Shown: piece by piece, positions 44,149 to 54,502 of the stretch | How positions within the stretch are numbered: position 1 is the stretch's first letter | How the letters are laid out: every line of letters begins with the position of its first letter | NCBI GenBank assembly: GCA_002946415.1 | Contig: NJPS01000032.1 | Location: 62,001 to 126,000 of the forward strand | Length of the DNA stretch: 64,000 nt | Origin: Rutstroemia sp. NJR-2017a BVV2 | Taxonomy: Eukaryota; Ascomycota; Leotiomycetes; Helotiales; Rutstroemiaceae | Direction: 5' to 3' | Position numbers and translations under genes: made by a program | The notes under the pieces: generated by a model | What the model saw: only the letters and a program-made list of their open reading frames with translations | Databases searched by the model: none | Told to the model about the DNA's origin: nothing

Positions 44149-45675
44149 ATGGCTCCCTCCACCTCCTCCCTCCCCACCCAACTCTTCCAATCCACCCCCC
44201 TCCTCCTCACCACCTCCACCCTCCTCCGTATCCTCCTCCTCCTCTACGGCCTCTACCAAGACGCCCACTCCCCGCTAAAATACACCGACATCGACTACCA
44301 CGTCTTCACCTCCGCGTCGCAATACGCCTCCGTGGGACTCTCCCCCTACACGCGCGAAACCTACCGGTACACGCCTCTGCTCTCATTCCTGCTGCTGCCG
44401 ACCACCTGGAGCTCTTCTCCCCTCTTCTTCCACTCCGGAAAGCTGCTCTTCGCACTCTGCGACATCGTTGCGGGATGGCTCCTTATTGTGCTGCTGAGAG
44501 GCCAGGGGATGAGTGGTGTCCGAGCGGGGAAGTACGCGAGTATCTGGTTGTTGAATCCGATGGTTGCGACGATTAGTACGAGGGGGAGCTCGGAGGGGAT
44601 TCTGGGGGTTATGACGGTGGGGTTGGTGTGGGCGGTGGTGAGGGGGAGGTGGGTGCTGGCAGGAGGGGTTTTGGGGCTGGCGACGCATTTTAAGATTTAT
44701 CCGGTGGTGTATGGGGTTAGTGTTTTGTGGTGGATGGATGGGGAGAGGATTGGGGGGAGGGGGGTGGAGAAAGGGGGGAAGGGGAAGTATGCGGATGGTG
44801 TTTGGGGAAAGTTGATGCGGTTTATGAGTTGGGAGAGGGTGGTTTTTGTTGCGTCGAGTTTGATCACGTTTTGTGGTCTTAATGTGGTTATGTATAAAAT
44901 GTAAGTCTACCTCCCCTACCCCTTTAGCCCCTCCTCCCTCCCCAGCATCTCATTATATCAATCACAACCCAACTAACAACTCCCCAGCTACGGCCCCCCC
45001 TTCCTCCAGCACACCTACCTCCACCACCTCACGCGAATCGACCACCGCCATAACTTCTCCCCCTACAACATCCTCCTTTATCTCCGCTCCGCCATCCCCT
45101 CAAATTCACTCATCCCACTCGAATCACTGGCATTCATTCCTCAACTCTCCCTTTCCATTGTCGCCATTCCGCTCGTGCTCGCTAAGAAAGATCTCGCGGC
45201 GACTATGCTTGCGCAGACGTTTGCTTTCGTTGCTTTTAATAAAGTTTGTACTAGTCAGGTATGTTTGACTTCTTGCCCCCCTTAATACACCCCATACTTC
45301 ATCTGTTCTCATCCTTCTCTCCTCCCCCTCACCCGCCCTCCCTCACCCACAAACCCAACTAACCCCCCAACCCCCACCCAGTACTTCCTCTGGTACACGA
45401 TCCTCCTCCCCCTGTACCTCCCGCACTCCTCCCTCCTCCAACATCCCTCCCTCGGGCTCCTCGCCGCCACCCTCTGGATCCTCACGCAAGCACTGTGGCT
45501 GCACCAAGCCTTCCAGCTCGAGTTCCTCGGCCACAGCACTTTTGTGCCCGGGCTCTGGGTTTCCAGTTTATTATTCTTCGCTACCAATGTTTGGATCTTG
45601 GGCGTGATTGTAAGGGATATTGGGGTTGGTGAAGATGTTCGGTCTACTAGGGATGGGAAGAAGGTTGTAAAGTGA
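44149..45675 (+). CDS. GPI14: GPI mannosyltransferase I (PIG-M/Gpi14)
   Basis: ER enzyme that adds the first mannose to glucosaminyl-phosphatidylinositol from dolichol-phosphate-mannose; multi-pass, 438 residues. Exons 44149-44900, 44988-45258, 45382-45675. The start is the first ATG (44149). Motifs: the lumenal DxD-like YTDIDYHVFTSASQYASVGL, SPYTRETYRYTPLLSFLLLP, GKYASIWLLNPMVATISTRG, LATHFKIYPVVYG, and the PIG-M hallmark HHLTRIDHRHNFSPYN. The C-terminal half has KVCTSQYFLWYTILLPLYL and helices to FVPGLWVSSLLFFATNVWIL. A Gly/Lys-rich loop (RGVEKGGKGKYADGVWGK) lies between helices. Works with Pbn1/PIG-X. It shares a ~200-bp intergenic promoter with the TRAX gene. Confidence 0.95.
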
Positions 45676-46411
45676 GGAGGGGAGGAGATAGGTATAGAGA
45701 TGGAGGATGAATTGGAAAGATGGGGAGGTATAAATAAACGAAAAACCAAACGGTCTTCAGGGTTAAAAAGTCAGGATGGGAAGATGTATATTAGAAGTTC
45801 ATTACGGGGGCATATACGTACTACAGATATATACACATCACATCACATGAATCGAAACACCCAAATACGAAGCAAGATCAAGCCATAGTAAAGTAACGAT
45901 CATTCATTCACCCCATCTACCTTCCAACCAGGCTGCAAGTGTCCTCTCCCCTCTCCCTCTCCCTATAATTATCCATCCTATCCACCTATTTACAAATTTT
46001 CTTTTCATGCAACAACAACATTCAGAAAACACGGAAACAAACGCAAATCAGCACTTTCATTACTAACTCCGCACAAATGCATGCTCATGTTGAAGAAGTG
46101 AGATATGAAACAGAAACAAGAAAAAAGAGAAAAATCAAAAATCAATCCCTTTCCCCCTCCTAAAATTTCCGCAGCACTCCCAAATTTCCATCCATCCATC
46201 CAGCCCATCGCTCAGCAAACAAAGATATAATATGCCCAATTTCCATTCCATTATTTTACACCTTTATACTCCAATGAAAAGACGCGCTGCGCGAGCAAAA
46301 GTAAAGGAAACAGTATCCCCTCTCCTCCCCTTGTCTTTCTTTTTCTTTCTTCCCGTCACTGTTTTTTGGTTCTGTTGATTTTTCTTCTTCTTCTTCTTCT
46401 CCTTTCCCAAA
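45676..46411. other. Convergent intergenic region, nothing recognised
   Basis: 3' flanks of PIG-M and of the F-box gene. Short TTC repeats lie near 46381-46400. Confidence 0.5.
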
Positions 46412-48222
46412 CTACGTAATAGTAATAGGACTCCCGCCAGTCAAGGTAAGATAACTCGAGACTTTAATAGACAGCGGTCTCGTCTTCGAAAACGTCGGCC
46501 CCGTCAAGAACTGTCCATCTTTTCCAACCTCCACCTCTCCTAGCGTCTCTGCTTTTTCCACGAAATAAGCCGACGATCTGCTTTTAGCTAGCTCTTCCAC
46601 GATCTGAGTACTCCAGATACCTGTGCATCTATTTTGAACCATCTCAAAGTATGGATTTAGTGGCGGGACTTGGGATTCTAGAATACTTGTTAGTTTGTGT
46701 CAGGATGATAACTCTCACGTAGGGACTTACCGAGATCTATAAATCTGATCCTTAGGTAATCAAGTGCCGTCAACTTATCCAATGCTTTGACAGCGGATAC
46801 AACCAAAGCTTCGAATGCCAAGATAAATGTCATGTCACTGATCCCCGATCCATCATTCCATTGCATGGTAGGCCGGCAACAATTCTTAACAATAAGCTCA
46901 ACACTCTTCAATCTGCTGGTGCGGCGATTCGAAAGCCTAGCCGCGGTATCGAAGAAAGTATGGCAAACCCGTCCAGTATATGCCAAGTGCTCGAGAGTTG
47001 GAATCGCCTTGGCCAAGTCGTTACAGAAGTGTGTCTTCTGGGCAACTTTCCTGAAGAATGCAGGAGTTGTAGCTTCTCTTCGGTAGTCATTTTCCAGGCA
47101 GATATTGAGATGGGTGATGTTTTCGGGTATTCTGGGAGCGATTTGCGCAATGCATAGGTAGGCCTTGGATTTTGGCTTAGCATATGAACCATGCCATTCG
47201 TTCAGATTCGGTAATGCTGCTGCTATAACCTGGAAATCTTCATCTGTCCGAATAATATTCCATTGCCCCTTGCACACCAACGTCCTAATACTATCCACCA
47301 CGGGCAGTTGGGTCGTATCGGGCCTCGAGAATCGTTGCACTTGTGGTGGCTTTTTCCTATCCCCGCCCTCCAAAGTCAAGATGCAGGCTTCCGAAAATGT
47401 TGTCCGCACAAATCCAAATATCTCATCCAGTGCACAGTTGTTCGACGGAGACTGATATGTAACGCTGGTTGCAGCTTCCTGGCCCAGGGTTGCCAGCGAG
47501 CGAATCAAAGTAGAACGGTCCGGAACCACGGAGGGTATGCGTAGAATTCGATCAATGGGCAATTTCTTCGTTTGGAACACCGGAAACCAGATTTCAATAT
47601 GCTTGACATAGGCACACAAATGCGGATGCGCATAAAACCATTCCGACGCTTGGTCAATTGAATCTCTCGTGCCCTTTATCTTCAGATGCCGGTACAATCG
47701 TTCTTGAATCAAAGTCCTCCACTGGGCACTCACCAGTGCCAGCTCCGACACCTCACGACGCCTCGAGTGTCTTAACGCGGTACCCCAGTTTCGAAGCACC
47801 TTCGATTTCCCAGGCGTCATTGTCCTCGCCGATGCGGCAGCCCTGCAGCCAAACAGATGGTCGAGAATATGTTCATGAATTTCAACGGGAAGAGCGCATA
47901 AAAATGACCCCGATTCAGGTGGTGTTGGAGGCTCCTGTTCTGGTTCTGGTGTTGGTGGTTGTTCCTCCATCCATTCTAGAGTTTCCAGCCCCCCTCGTCG
48001 CTGAGATATCTCCCCATCCAATAACTCCTGCCGCGGAAAAGGAGTCGAGGCCGGCCGTTCGATATTTAATATGGCATCGACCTTCTTCTGTTCCGAAGGC
48101 AGTAATGGTCGCAGGATCGTTGGGGTCGATGGGCCGGGGGTAACGGGAGTTGAGGCGGTTGTCATGATGGGAAATAGGCTCGGATTTGGTTCCTCTTCTC
48201 GCGGGGGGTTGTCGGGCTGCAT
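46412..48222 (-). CDS. F-box protein
   Basis: Probable substrate receptor of an SCF ubiquitin ligase, 585 residues. Exons 46731-48222 and 46412-46677; the join reads IRFIDLESQVPPLNPYFEM. Residues 1-105 are Pro/Glu-rich and disordered. The F-box spans about 108-170: FLCALPVEIHEHILDHLFG, then LALVSAQWRTLIQERLYRHL. The rest has loosely repeated hydrophobic segments of the kind seen in degenerate LRR-like folds (IRTLVCKGQWNII, ITHLNICLEND, LEHLAYTGRV, LKSVELIVKNC). No known orthologue is assigned. The C-terminus ends in SSYLTLTGGSPITIT. A second F-box gene lies at the right window edge. Confidence 0.8.
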
Positions 48223-50118
48223 TTTGTTGTATTTTCCTTCCCGTCACTGCTTCTTTGCTATGCTACTAATAAATCCGAAGTCATGGAAGAGGGGCACGGG
48301 GAAAGGGGAAAGGTGAAGTGAAGTCGTGTGATTTTGGCTACAGATCGTGTCGAAATCTCGTTGGTAAATGGTAGAAATTGAGGTATCAGCCCCGACCAGA
48401 ATCAAGATTGATAACAGCGCAGAAAGGAAGTAACGCCGAAGATGGTAAGAAAAATGTGTCTGGTATGCGGTGATACGCAGTCTTATATGTTGATTGGGAG
48501 GGTGTTAGGTTTTGTGAGAGGGCAGATGTTGGTGTTGTTGTTTCGTTCTTTCGTTCGGTGTTTGGTGCGACTGACAATCCTTCTTCCTGTAGTGATGCGA
48601 TATGATGATTTATTTCCCTTCGACCCTCCTATCGTGCTCGTCGAAATTCTCCGGTCTGTGGGGGTGCGGTGGATTTGTGTGTTGAAGTATTGGAACAAGA
48701 AGGAAAAGAAATCGAAAGAAAATGCAGTCGTGTAGTGAGAGAGATAGGAAGAGGAGGTTGAGAATGGCAGAAAGCAAACACAAGATGGGAAATTGGGTAT
48801 CAAAGATGTAATAGAATTTGTTGAAATGGGAAATGGAAAATGGAAAATGGGAAATGACGGTAATAGTAAATGTGAGATGGAGATGGAGATCGTAGATTGC
48901 ATGCGCGGGAGTGAATTGTATGTAGTAAAGACAGTGGTGGACCTACCACAAATTGGTGGGGAGAGTGATGTGAGAATGGTACTTCGTACAGACAATCGCC
49001 AGTACCGTGCCCAATTCCATAAATCCTCACGACGGTGCAGATAAAAGGTGTGCGCTGTAGCAATAACACAACACAACACACTGACACTCAAATCTACCCT
49101 CCCCCTACCAGCCTCAAACCGCCCAAGCAGAGCAGCCTACTTACTCGGCTACGATTGGCACAATCTGCAGTTCTAGTAATGGACATTGATCGTGTGCCCA
49201 TTTCCCACCAGCTCCAGAACTAGAACTACAGCCAGCAAATAGAATGCCACCAGGGTACTGTGCAACCGCCCTGATGGACAGACGGACAGAGACGGAAGCT
49301 GTATGTGCTTTTTCTTTTTCTTTTCACTTTCACATCACACCCCCGCCTTGCCGAAATGATTCGATATCGCAGTATATATTCTATTGACAATACATCTACA
49401 CTGCACTGTACGTGCGTGCCCATCTCACCTCCTCTCATCTCATATCCATAGACGAGAAAGGAGAGAGAAAGATATAAACCCGCCGCCCACGTTTCTCTTC
49501 CCAACCAACCCGTGTGCCGATTCCTCAGATTCCCTTTCGCCCATCTCCATCCAGCACCCAAAAATAGCACGCAAGCACAGATGCCACAATTTCATGCGAC
49601 ACCAACCTGGCATGAAATGAAACACAACACAGCCATCCAAGATGTGATTGTGATTCGGGAATGATTACGTGATTGCGGATTAACACGCGATAAGCTTTGT
49701 TGCTTTCAGGAGGAGCACATCCGTCGACTATGTAGTTCTTGCGAGCATATATGATAGGGATGGATATATTCCATCATGACTGTTATGCTGAGTTATACAG
49801 TACGCCGGGCAATTCTTCATTCTTTCATGGCGGGGTAAGTTTGTGTGCGGGCGGGTACAACACACGCTCTACAGTGCAGAAAAAGCAGCCCGAGTCGGGA
49901 CAATATATTACAGCTTATTGCTGTTATCAAGCGAATATCCTAAAGACTCTAAGATATTCAAATGTTTTCATGGTCCAAATATCTTTTGGGCACTGTTGTC
50001 CGTCTGTTGTTTCTGTGTATAATTTGGTGACCCCCGCTATATATGCTTTGCCATATGTGTGTAAGCCCTTCGAGTAATCACAGCTTTCATCCGTAACCAC
50101 TCACCCACACGCAGCGCA
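48223..50118. other. Intergenic, about 1.9 kb, with element copy 3
   Basis: Between divergent F-box (minus) and Zn2Cys6 (plus) genes, so both promoters lie here. The last part is the miniature element at 49877-50052. A minus-strand frame at 48483-49091 is Ser/Thr/His-rich and not convincing. GGAAAATG-type short repeats are near 48826-48856. Confidence 0.5.
49877..50052 (-). mobile_element. Miniature inverted-repeat element, copy 3 (longer variant)
   Basis: Inverted relative to the other three. On the plus strand it reads CAGAAAAAGCAGCCCG, GGGACAATATATTACAGC, AGCGAATATCCTAAAGACTC, CATGGTCCAAATATCTTTTG and TGTGTATAATTTGGTGACCC, and ends ATATATGCTTTGCC. It shares this last part with copy 2. It ends about 65 bp before the start codon of the Zn2Cys6 gene, so it lies in the promoter or leader. 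Confidence 0.75.
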
Positions 50119-51976
50119 ATGAATTTACCACTTGATGGAAGGGAAAATCCTACTGAGGATGCCTCTCATGAGCTGGAATGGGTGGAATGGACTCTTGCGT
50201 TGGAAAGTTCGAACGCGCAGGGAGGAGCACCGAAGAGTCGTCATAAGAAAGTCAGGACAGGCTGTGTGAGATGTAGGGCTAGACGGGTAAAGGTACGTGT
50301 ACACATGGTTCTTGTCTTTTTTTTTCATTTGTGTGACATATCTTCAGTAGTTGGGGAGTTGCATCGATGTTTGTCGCCTAGCAAAGGTCTCCTGTCGTCG
50401 GAAGTCTTGAATTGGTACGAAGACTGGTCATTGTGCTATCATACGGACCGAACTGGAATCGGAAATCCTGTATTATATCCATCATTTTAATCCTCTTTCT
50501 GTGAAAGCATGTAGTCGTTTGTTTTTTCAATGAGTGGATTGGATTTGGAGAATCAAGTGTTTGCTCTTGTCTACAAAAGATTATCATCCAGATGCACGGC
50601 TGTGTACATGCTGAGGGAGCAAATGAAAACTTTGCTGCTGTGTTATCTCTTTTTCTGGCTCGCTACTACATATTAATGTATCCAAATCTATATTCATATA
50701 AGCAACATTAAGGATAACAACTAACACTGAAAGACAGTGCGATGAGATCCATCCTACATGTTCAAACTGCACACGCCATGCCATGCGCTGCACATACGAT
50801 CCCTCCATCTCTCGCAAAACAGCTACAGACAGCACGCAAACCGCTTCTGCGCTGAATGGGTCGGAAGCATCTGGGAAATCGTCCTTGAAACTCCCCGAAA
50901 CCCCCGAAAGGCGTCTCAGAGAACTCACCCTCCTCCACCACTTCACCACCCAAACAAGCCTCACGCTCTCCCTTCACACTCTCGCCCACCCTGATCCCTC
51001 CGGTCATGAACTTCATCGTCAAGCCATTCCCTCTCTCGCCTTAACCAACGATTCACTCCTCTACTCCATCTACTGTCTCTCCTCCATCCACCTCTCTCTC
51101 CACCGCGAATCCTCATCCTCATCCTCATCCTCATCCTCATCCTCATCCCCATCTCAACCCCAACCCTCCCCCCTAACCCCCGACCTCAACCTCGAAGCCC
51201 ACCACTACCTCGCCCTAACAATCCAGCACCACCTCCCGGACGTCTCGCACCTCACCCCCCTCAACGCCGATGCCATCTCGCTCACCTCCAGCCACCTGCG
51301 CATCTGCGCTTTCGCACTACTGCAGCGCCGTTCCCGCACGCCCTATACGCCGCCGCGCGACTGGCTCAAGATCACCCGCGGCGCCGGGATGGCGTTCCGC
51401 CAAGCATGTATATGCATCTCCGCGGCGGAGGCCCAGGAGCACGGGACGAACGCGGACGCAAATGCAAACATAAACGTCGAAAGCAGCACCGCGTGGAAAT
51501 TCGTCAAACGAATGCCGATCCTGGCCGATCCATCCTCGATCTTCTCAGACGAGCGCAACGCCGTGCGGTTTGCGCATTTCCTGCGGCCGAACGAGAATGA
51601 TGCCCAGAACGAAGTCTGGGATCCCGAGGCAGAAGAGGCGTATACCTCAACCGTATCTTATCTCGGGTATGTAGATCGACATATTCAGGAAAAAGCCCCC
51701 CCGCCGACGGTGTGTCGGTTGCTGATCGGATTTCCTTATTTTGTATGCGCCCGATACTTGGAGTTGGTGGAGGAGAGGAGACCTAGAGCGATGGTTCTGC
51801 TGGCTGCGTTCTTTGCGATGTTAGTGAGAGTTAAGAGGATTTGGTGGATTGGGGAGAGTGGTGAGAGGGAGGTTGCTGGGATTTTGGGGGTGCTGGGATC
51901 GGAGTGGGAGGATTTGAGGGAGGAGGTGAGGAGGATAGTGCGGGAGAGTTTGGAGGATGTTTATAATTTTATTTGA
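50119..51976 (+). CDS. Zn2Cys6 fungal transcription factor
   Basis: Nuclear DNA-binding regulator, 470 residues. Exons 50119-50292 and 50738-51976; the intron lies inside the zinc cluster, as often seen, but at 445 nt it is unusually long for this window. The cluster is complete: TGCVRCRARRVKCDEIHPTC then SNCTRHAMRCTYD (residues ~48-80). A middle region starting LRELTLLHHFTTQTSLTL and LALTIQHHLPDVSHLTP matches the fungal-specific domain of sterol-uptake/Upc2-like factors. A long Ser run (about residues 165-182) comes from a TCATCC microsatellite. The last codons and stop lie in dispersed repeat A, so the original C-terminus may have been altered. Target genes are unknown. Confidence 0.88.
51105..51150 (+). 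repeat. TCATCC microsatellite in coding sequence
   Basis: Seven or eight TCATCC units encode the Ser run of the Zn2Cys6 protein. The unit length is a multiple of three, so length changes would keep frame. Confidence 0.8.
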
Positions 51977-52078
51977 TGCTGGGCGATGGTGGTATAGCAA
52001 TAATAGCATGGTAACATCTATTCGAGGCTACCGGTCTGATGTCTTCATTTGTTGGAATTACGGGCACTTCCATTCAGA
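51969..52078 (+). repeat. Dispersed repeat A, copy 2
   Basis: Similar to 42749-42868 (TTATTTGATG, GCATGGTAAC, TCTGATGTCTTCATT, GGCACTTCCATTCA). Its first bases contain the TGA stop of the Zn2Cys6 gene, and its end lies about 50 bp before the stop of the convergent hydrolase. Confidence 0.75.
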
Positions 52079-52131
52079 CTCCTTCAGCTTAAGATTTGGT
52101 ATCATCTGCATTCCATCGAACACTCCATCAA

Positions 52132-53814
52132 TCAACCACTCAAGCCCATCACAAACCCCTTAATCTCCTCCCTCAACATATTTGCAGCAGTAGGGTCCCT
52201 CCAGAAATGTTCTCCGTTCTCAATTTCCCTAAACCTAAACGTCGAGTCCGCGCCTCTAGCACCTCTAGTACCGCACAACCCCGACAACTTCTCCGTCCAC
52301 CCTACACACAAAGTCAGTAGCCATCCTCTCCAGCGTAGAGATAACAGGCCGACAACAATTCCTCAAAGACAGTTGGACAATGAAAACATTATAATATGTT
52401 GAATCAACCGGGATATTCATTTGACAACAGTAATCAGCAACAATATATTGTCCCAAATGGGCCTGTTTTTTCTCCCCCGGAGAGCCATCCAAACCCCAAA
52501 AAGTGCTATTAATAGAGATGTAAACTTACGTCTAAAAGTCTTCACATTAACAAACGGATCTCCCGTCCCATGAACCACCAACGTACGATCCACCGTAAAC
52601 TTGACATCACTCTCCGCATCCGCCCTCTGCCTCCCCATCAGAAAACCGGGTCTCAAACTCCCAATCGTCGCCAGACTATTAATCATGCCACCCGGCGGCA
52701 ACGGTGAGATTAACAAATAAGCAAGCTGCATATGCTCTCCAATCGTAGTTTCCGATTCCGCGGAAGCTTCTAGCGCTGGTACCTGCTTTCCATCGGATCT
52801 TCGATCGCTCACACCGCTAGTACTCGGGAACGTTTGACCGCGACTTGGCGAGCACACCAACAATCTAATCTTCTCCACACTCCTCCTCACTCTCTCCGGG
52901 CCATCAACCGAGAAAGATCGACGACGGCCATGCATATCATGACTCGTCCTGCAAATGTCTTCATCACCGCCCATCCTCACGCCCTGACTGGATGTTCGAG
53001 ATTTGTAATATGTGATTCCGTCACCGAGCTGCAGACTACGTCCTCTCCTGTGATTTCCTCTCCGGAGGAGAGACAGCGCGGTTTGGATCGCTTCGTTCTG
53101 TTGTTGTGCTAGGAAGCGCGCTCGGGCTTTTATGTCGGCGTGAGGGGTACCGGAGGTGGGATTTTGGAAGGGCACTAGAATGCTGAAGAGGCTTGGTGGG
53201 AGACATGTTGTGATCAAGGAACCATATGAGTATCCCGCGAGTAGTAGGAGAGGCCTGGTATCAGTTTGCCCATTAGATTGCCCCTCATCAGAACGAGACG
53301 TTGCAGTCGGCTGCGGAAGACTCTGCGAAGGAACCGGAGTCAGATCTATAAAGCCAGGCTCACACAATGGCTCTTCGGTAGGAGGAGAGTACGGCGTAAT
53401 GAGATAATGCATATAGTAAACCATGAACCCAATGAACGACATGTAATCTTTCTGTTCCGGCTGCGAAGACCACGACGTATGACCCTTTGACGACCCTACA
53501 CCACTTCATAACCATCAGCAAAAGTCCCACAGACAGTGATCACGAATTCAATTTCTAGCATACCGAAAATTAAAAGTCCCAACAACGAAATCCTGCTTCA
53601 AGATCATTGAAGCCGCCAAATCAACCACAGCATCATTGTAGCTTCCGCCCAGTGGCGCATAAGGATGTGCCACAATAGCCACTCTCTTCCGCCATGAAGT
53701 GGCTTGTAAGAGCGATGCAGGTGTTAGACAAGCAGGATGGTAGATCCTGCATTCTAGAACTGTGCCGTCGTGGATGGAGGGGATGGTGAAGCTCAAACTG
53801 GGAGGTGGAAGCAT
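52132..53814 (-). CDS. Alpha/beta hydrolase (prolyl-oligopeptidase-like fold)
   Basis: Cytosolic-looking hydrolase, 464 residues. Exons 53564-53814, 52530-53503 and 52132-52301. Joins read FNFRGVGSSKGHTSWSS and VNVKTFRRWTEKLSG. The oxyanion-type motif is IVAHPYAPLGGSYND; the nucleophile elbow is LLAGYSYGSLI; the acid is in LVVHGTGDPFVNV; the base is in ENGEHFWRD in the last exon. A poorly conserved Ser/Arg-rich insert of about 130 residues lies between elbow and acid. Similar proteins occur across ascomycetes without known substrate. The second intron is 228 nt and contains a complete miniature element (52327-52482); without it the intron would be about 65 nt. Confidence 0.85.
52327..52482 (+). 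mobile_element. Miniature inverted-repeat element, copy 4 (complete, 8-bp target duplication)
   Basis: 156 bp inside an intron. The left end reads TCTCCAGCGTAGAGATAACA then GGCC; the inverted right end reads TCTCCGGGGGAGAAAAAACA then GGCC, about 20 of 25 bases identical. Exact 8-bp direct repeats AGCCATCC flank it (52319-52326 and 52483-52490). Eight-base duplications are typical of hAT-type transposition. It is too short to encode a transposase. Confidence 0.9.
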
Positions 53815-54502
53815 CGTACGTGGAGAAACCGAGGGTCCCGAAACTGGGGACGTTCATCCAATGGGTAAAGAGCGGTCATCTGTAGCTGGCATCGTGGAAG
53901 GATGTTTTCGGCCGAGCTACGTACTGTGCATGAGGTTGCTTTTCGAGGTCAACGTGGTAGCTTGGAAATTCAATGCAGGAAGGTATGAGTGGTGGCCAAA
54001 TGCCGAGGCTTTGTTAGGCTCGGCGGGGATTTTAGGGTCATTTCGGAGGCCAAGGAAGCCCTGTAGATCTTCCGAGTAGCCCGATGTCAGCATGCAATTC
54101 TCAGATTCAGCATATCGAGTTTTGAAACCCCCAAAGTTTACATGTAGGTACTAATTTTAAGTTGTTGGATTCGTAGATACCTAGCAAGTTGGAGCTCCTC
54201 ACGAGTGACTAAGCATATTTTTCACAAGAATTAACTCCATATTCACATGGTAACACAACTTGGTATTCTCTATAAACAGGTAGTGCATTCTGTACAACTT
54301 CACCCTAATCCATGGCTCCTTTATTTGTGTTTTTCATTATAGTTCGAAAGCGTCAAAGCATCAAGGAAGACCCGAAGTTAGGAGACTGTGGTAGCGCTTG
54401 AAGCGTGGTCTCGGCGTAACATTCGACGGATAGGTCTGAAGGGCGTACTGAGCTTCATGGCGGATTTACTGTATAATTTTTCATCGTTCACAGTCCGCTC
54501 GT
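53815..54502. other. Intergenic, nothing recognised
   Basis: About 690 bp between the hydrolase start and the pyruvate kinase stop (both minus strand). No supported gene. Confidence 0.5.

Noticed and set aside
48483..49091. 202-codon minus-strand frame upstream of the F-box gene
   Set aside because: Low-complexity Ser/Thr/His composition and no family resemblance; more likely a promoter or leader.
49739..50077. 112-codon frame that includes a Cys-rich stretch, with a similar frame at 52265-52492
   Set aside because: The similarity comes from the shared miniature element, and copy 1 has a stop in the same frame, so it is not a protein family.
53503..53520. Alternative acceptor after GTGGTGTAG in the alpha/beta hydrolase
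   Set aside because: It keeps frame but loses GVG from the conserved NFRGVGSSKG; the upstream AG at 53504 restores it.
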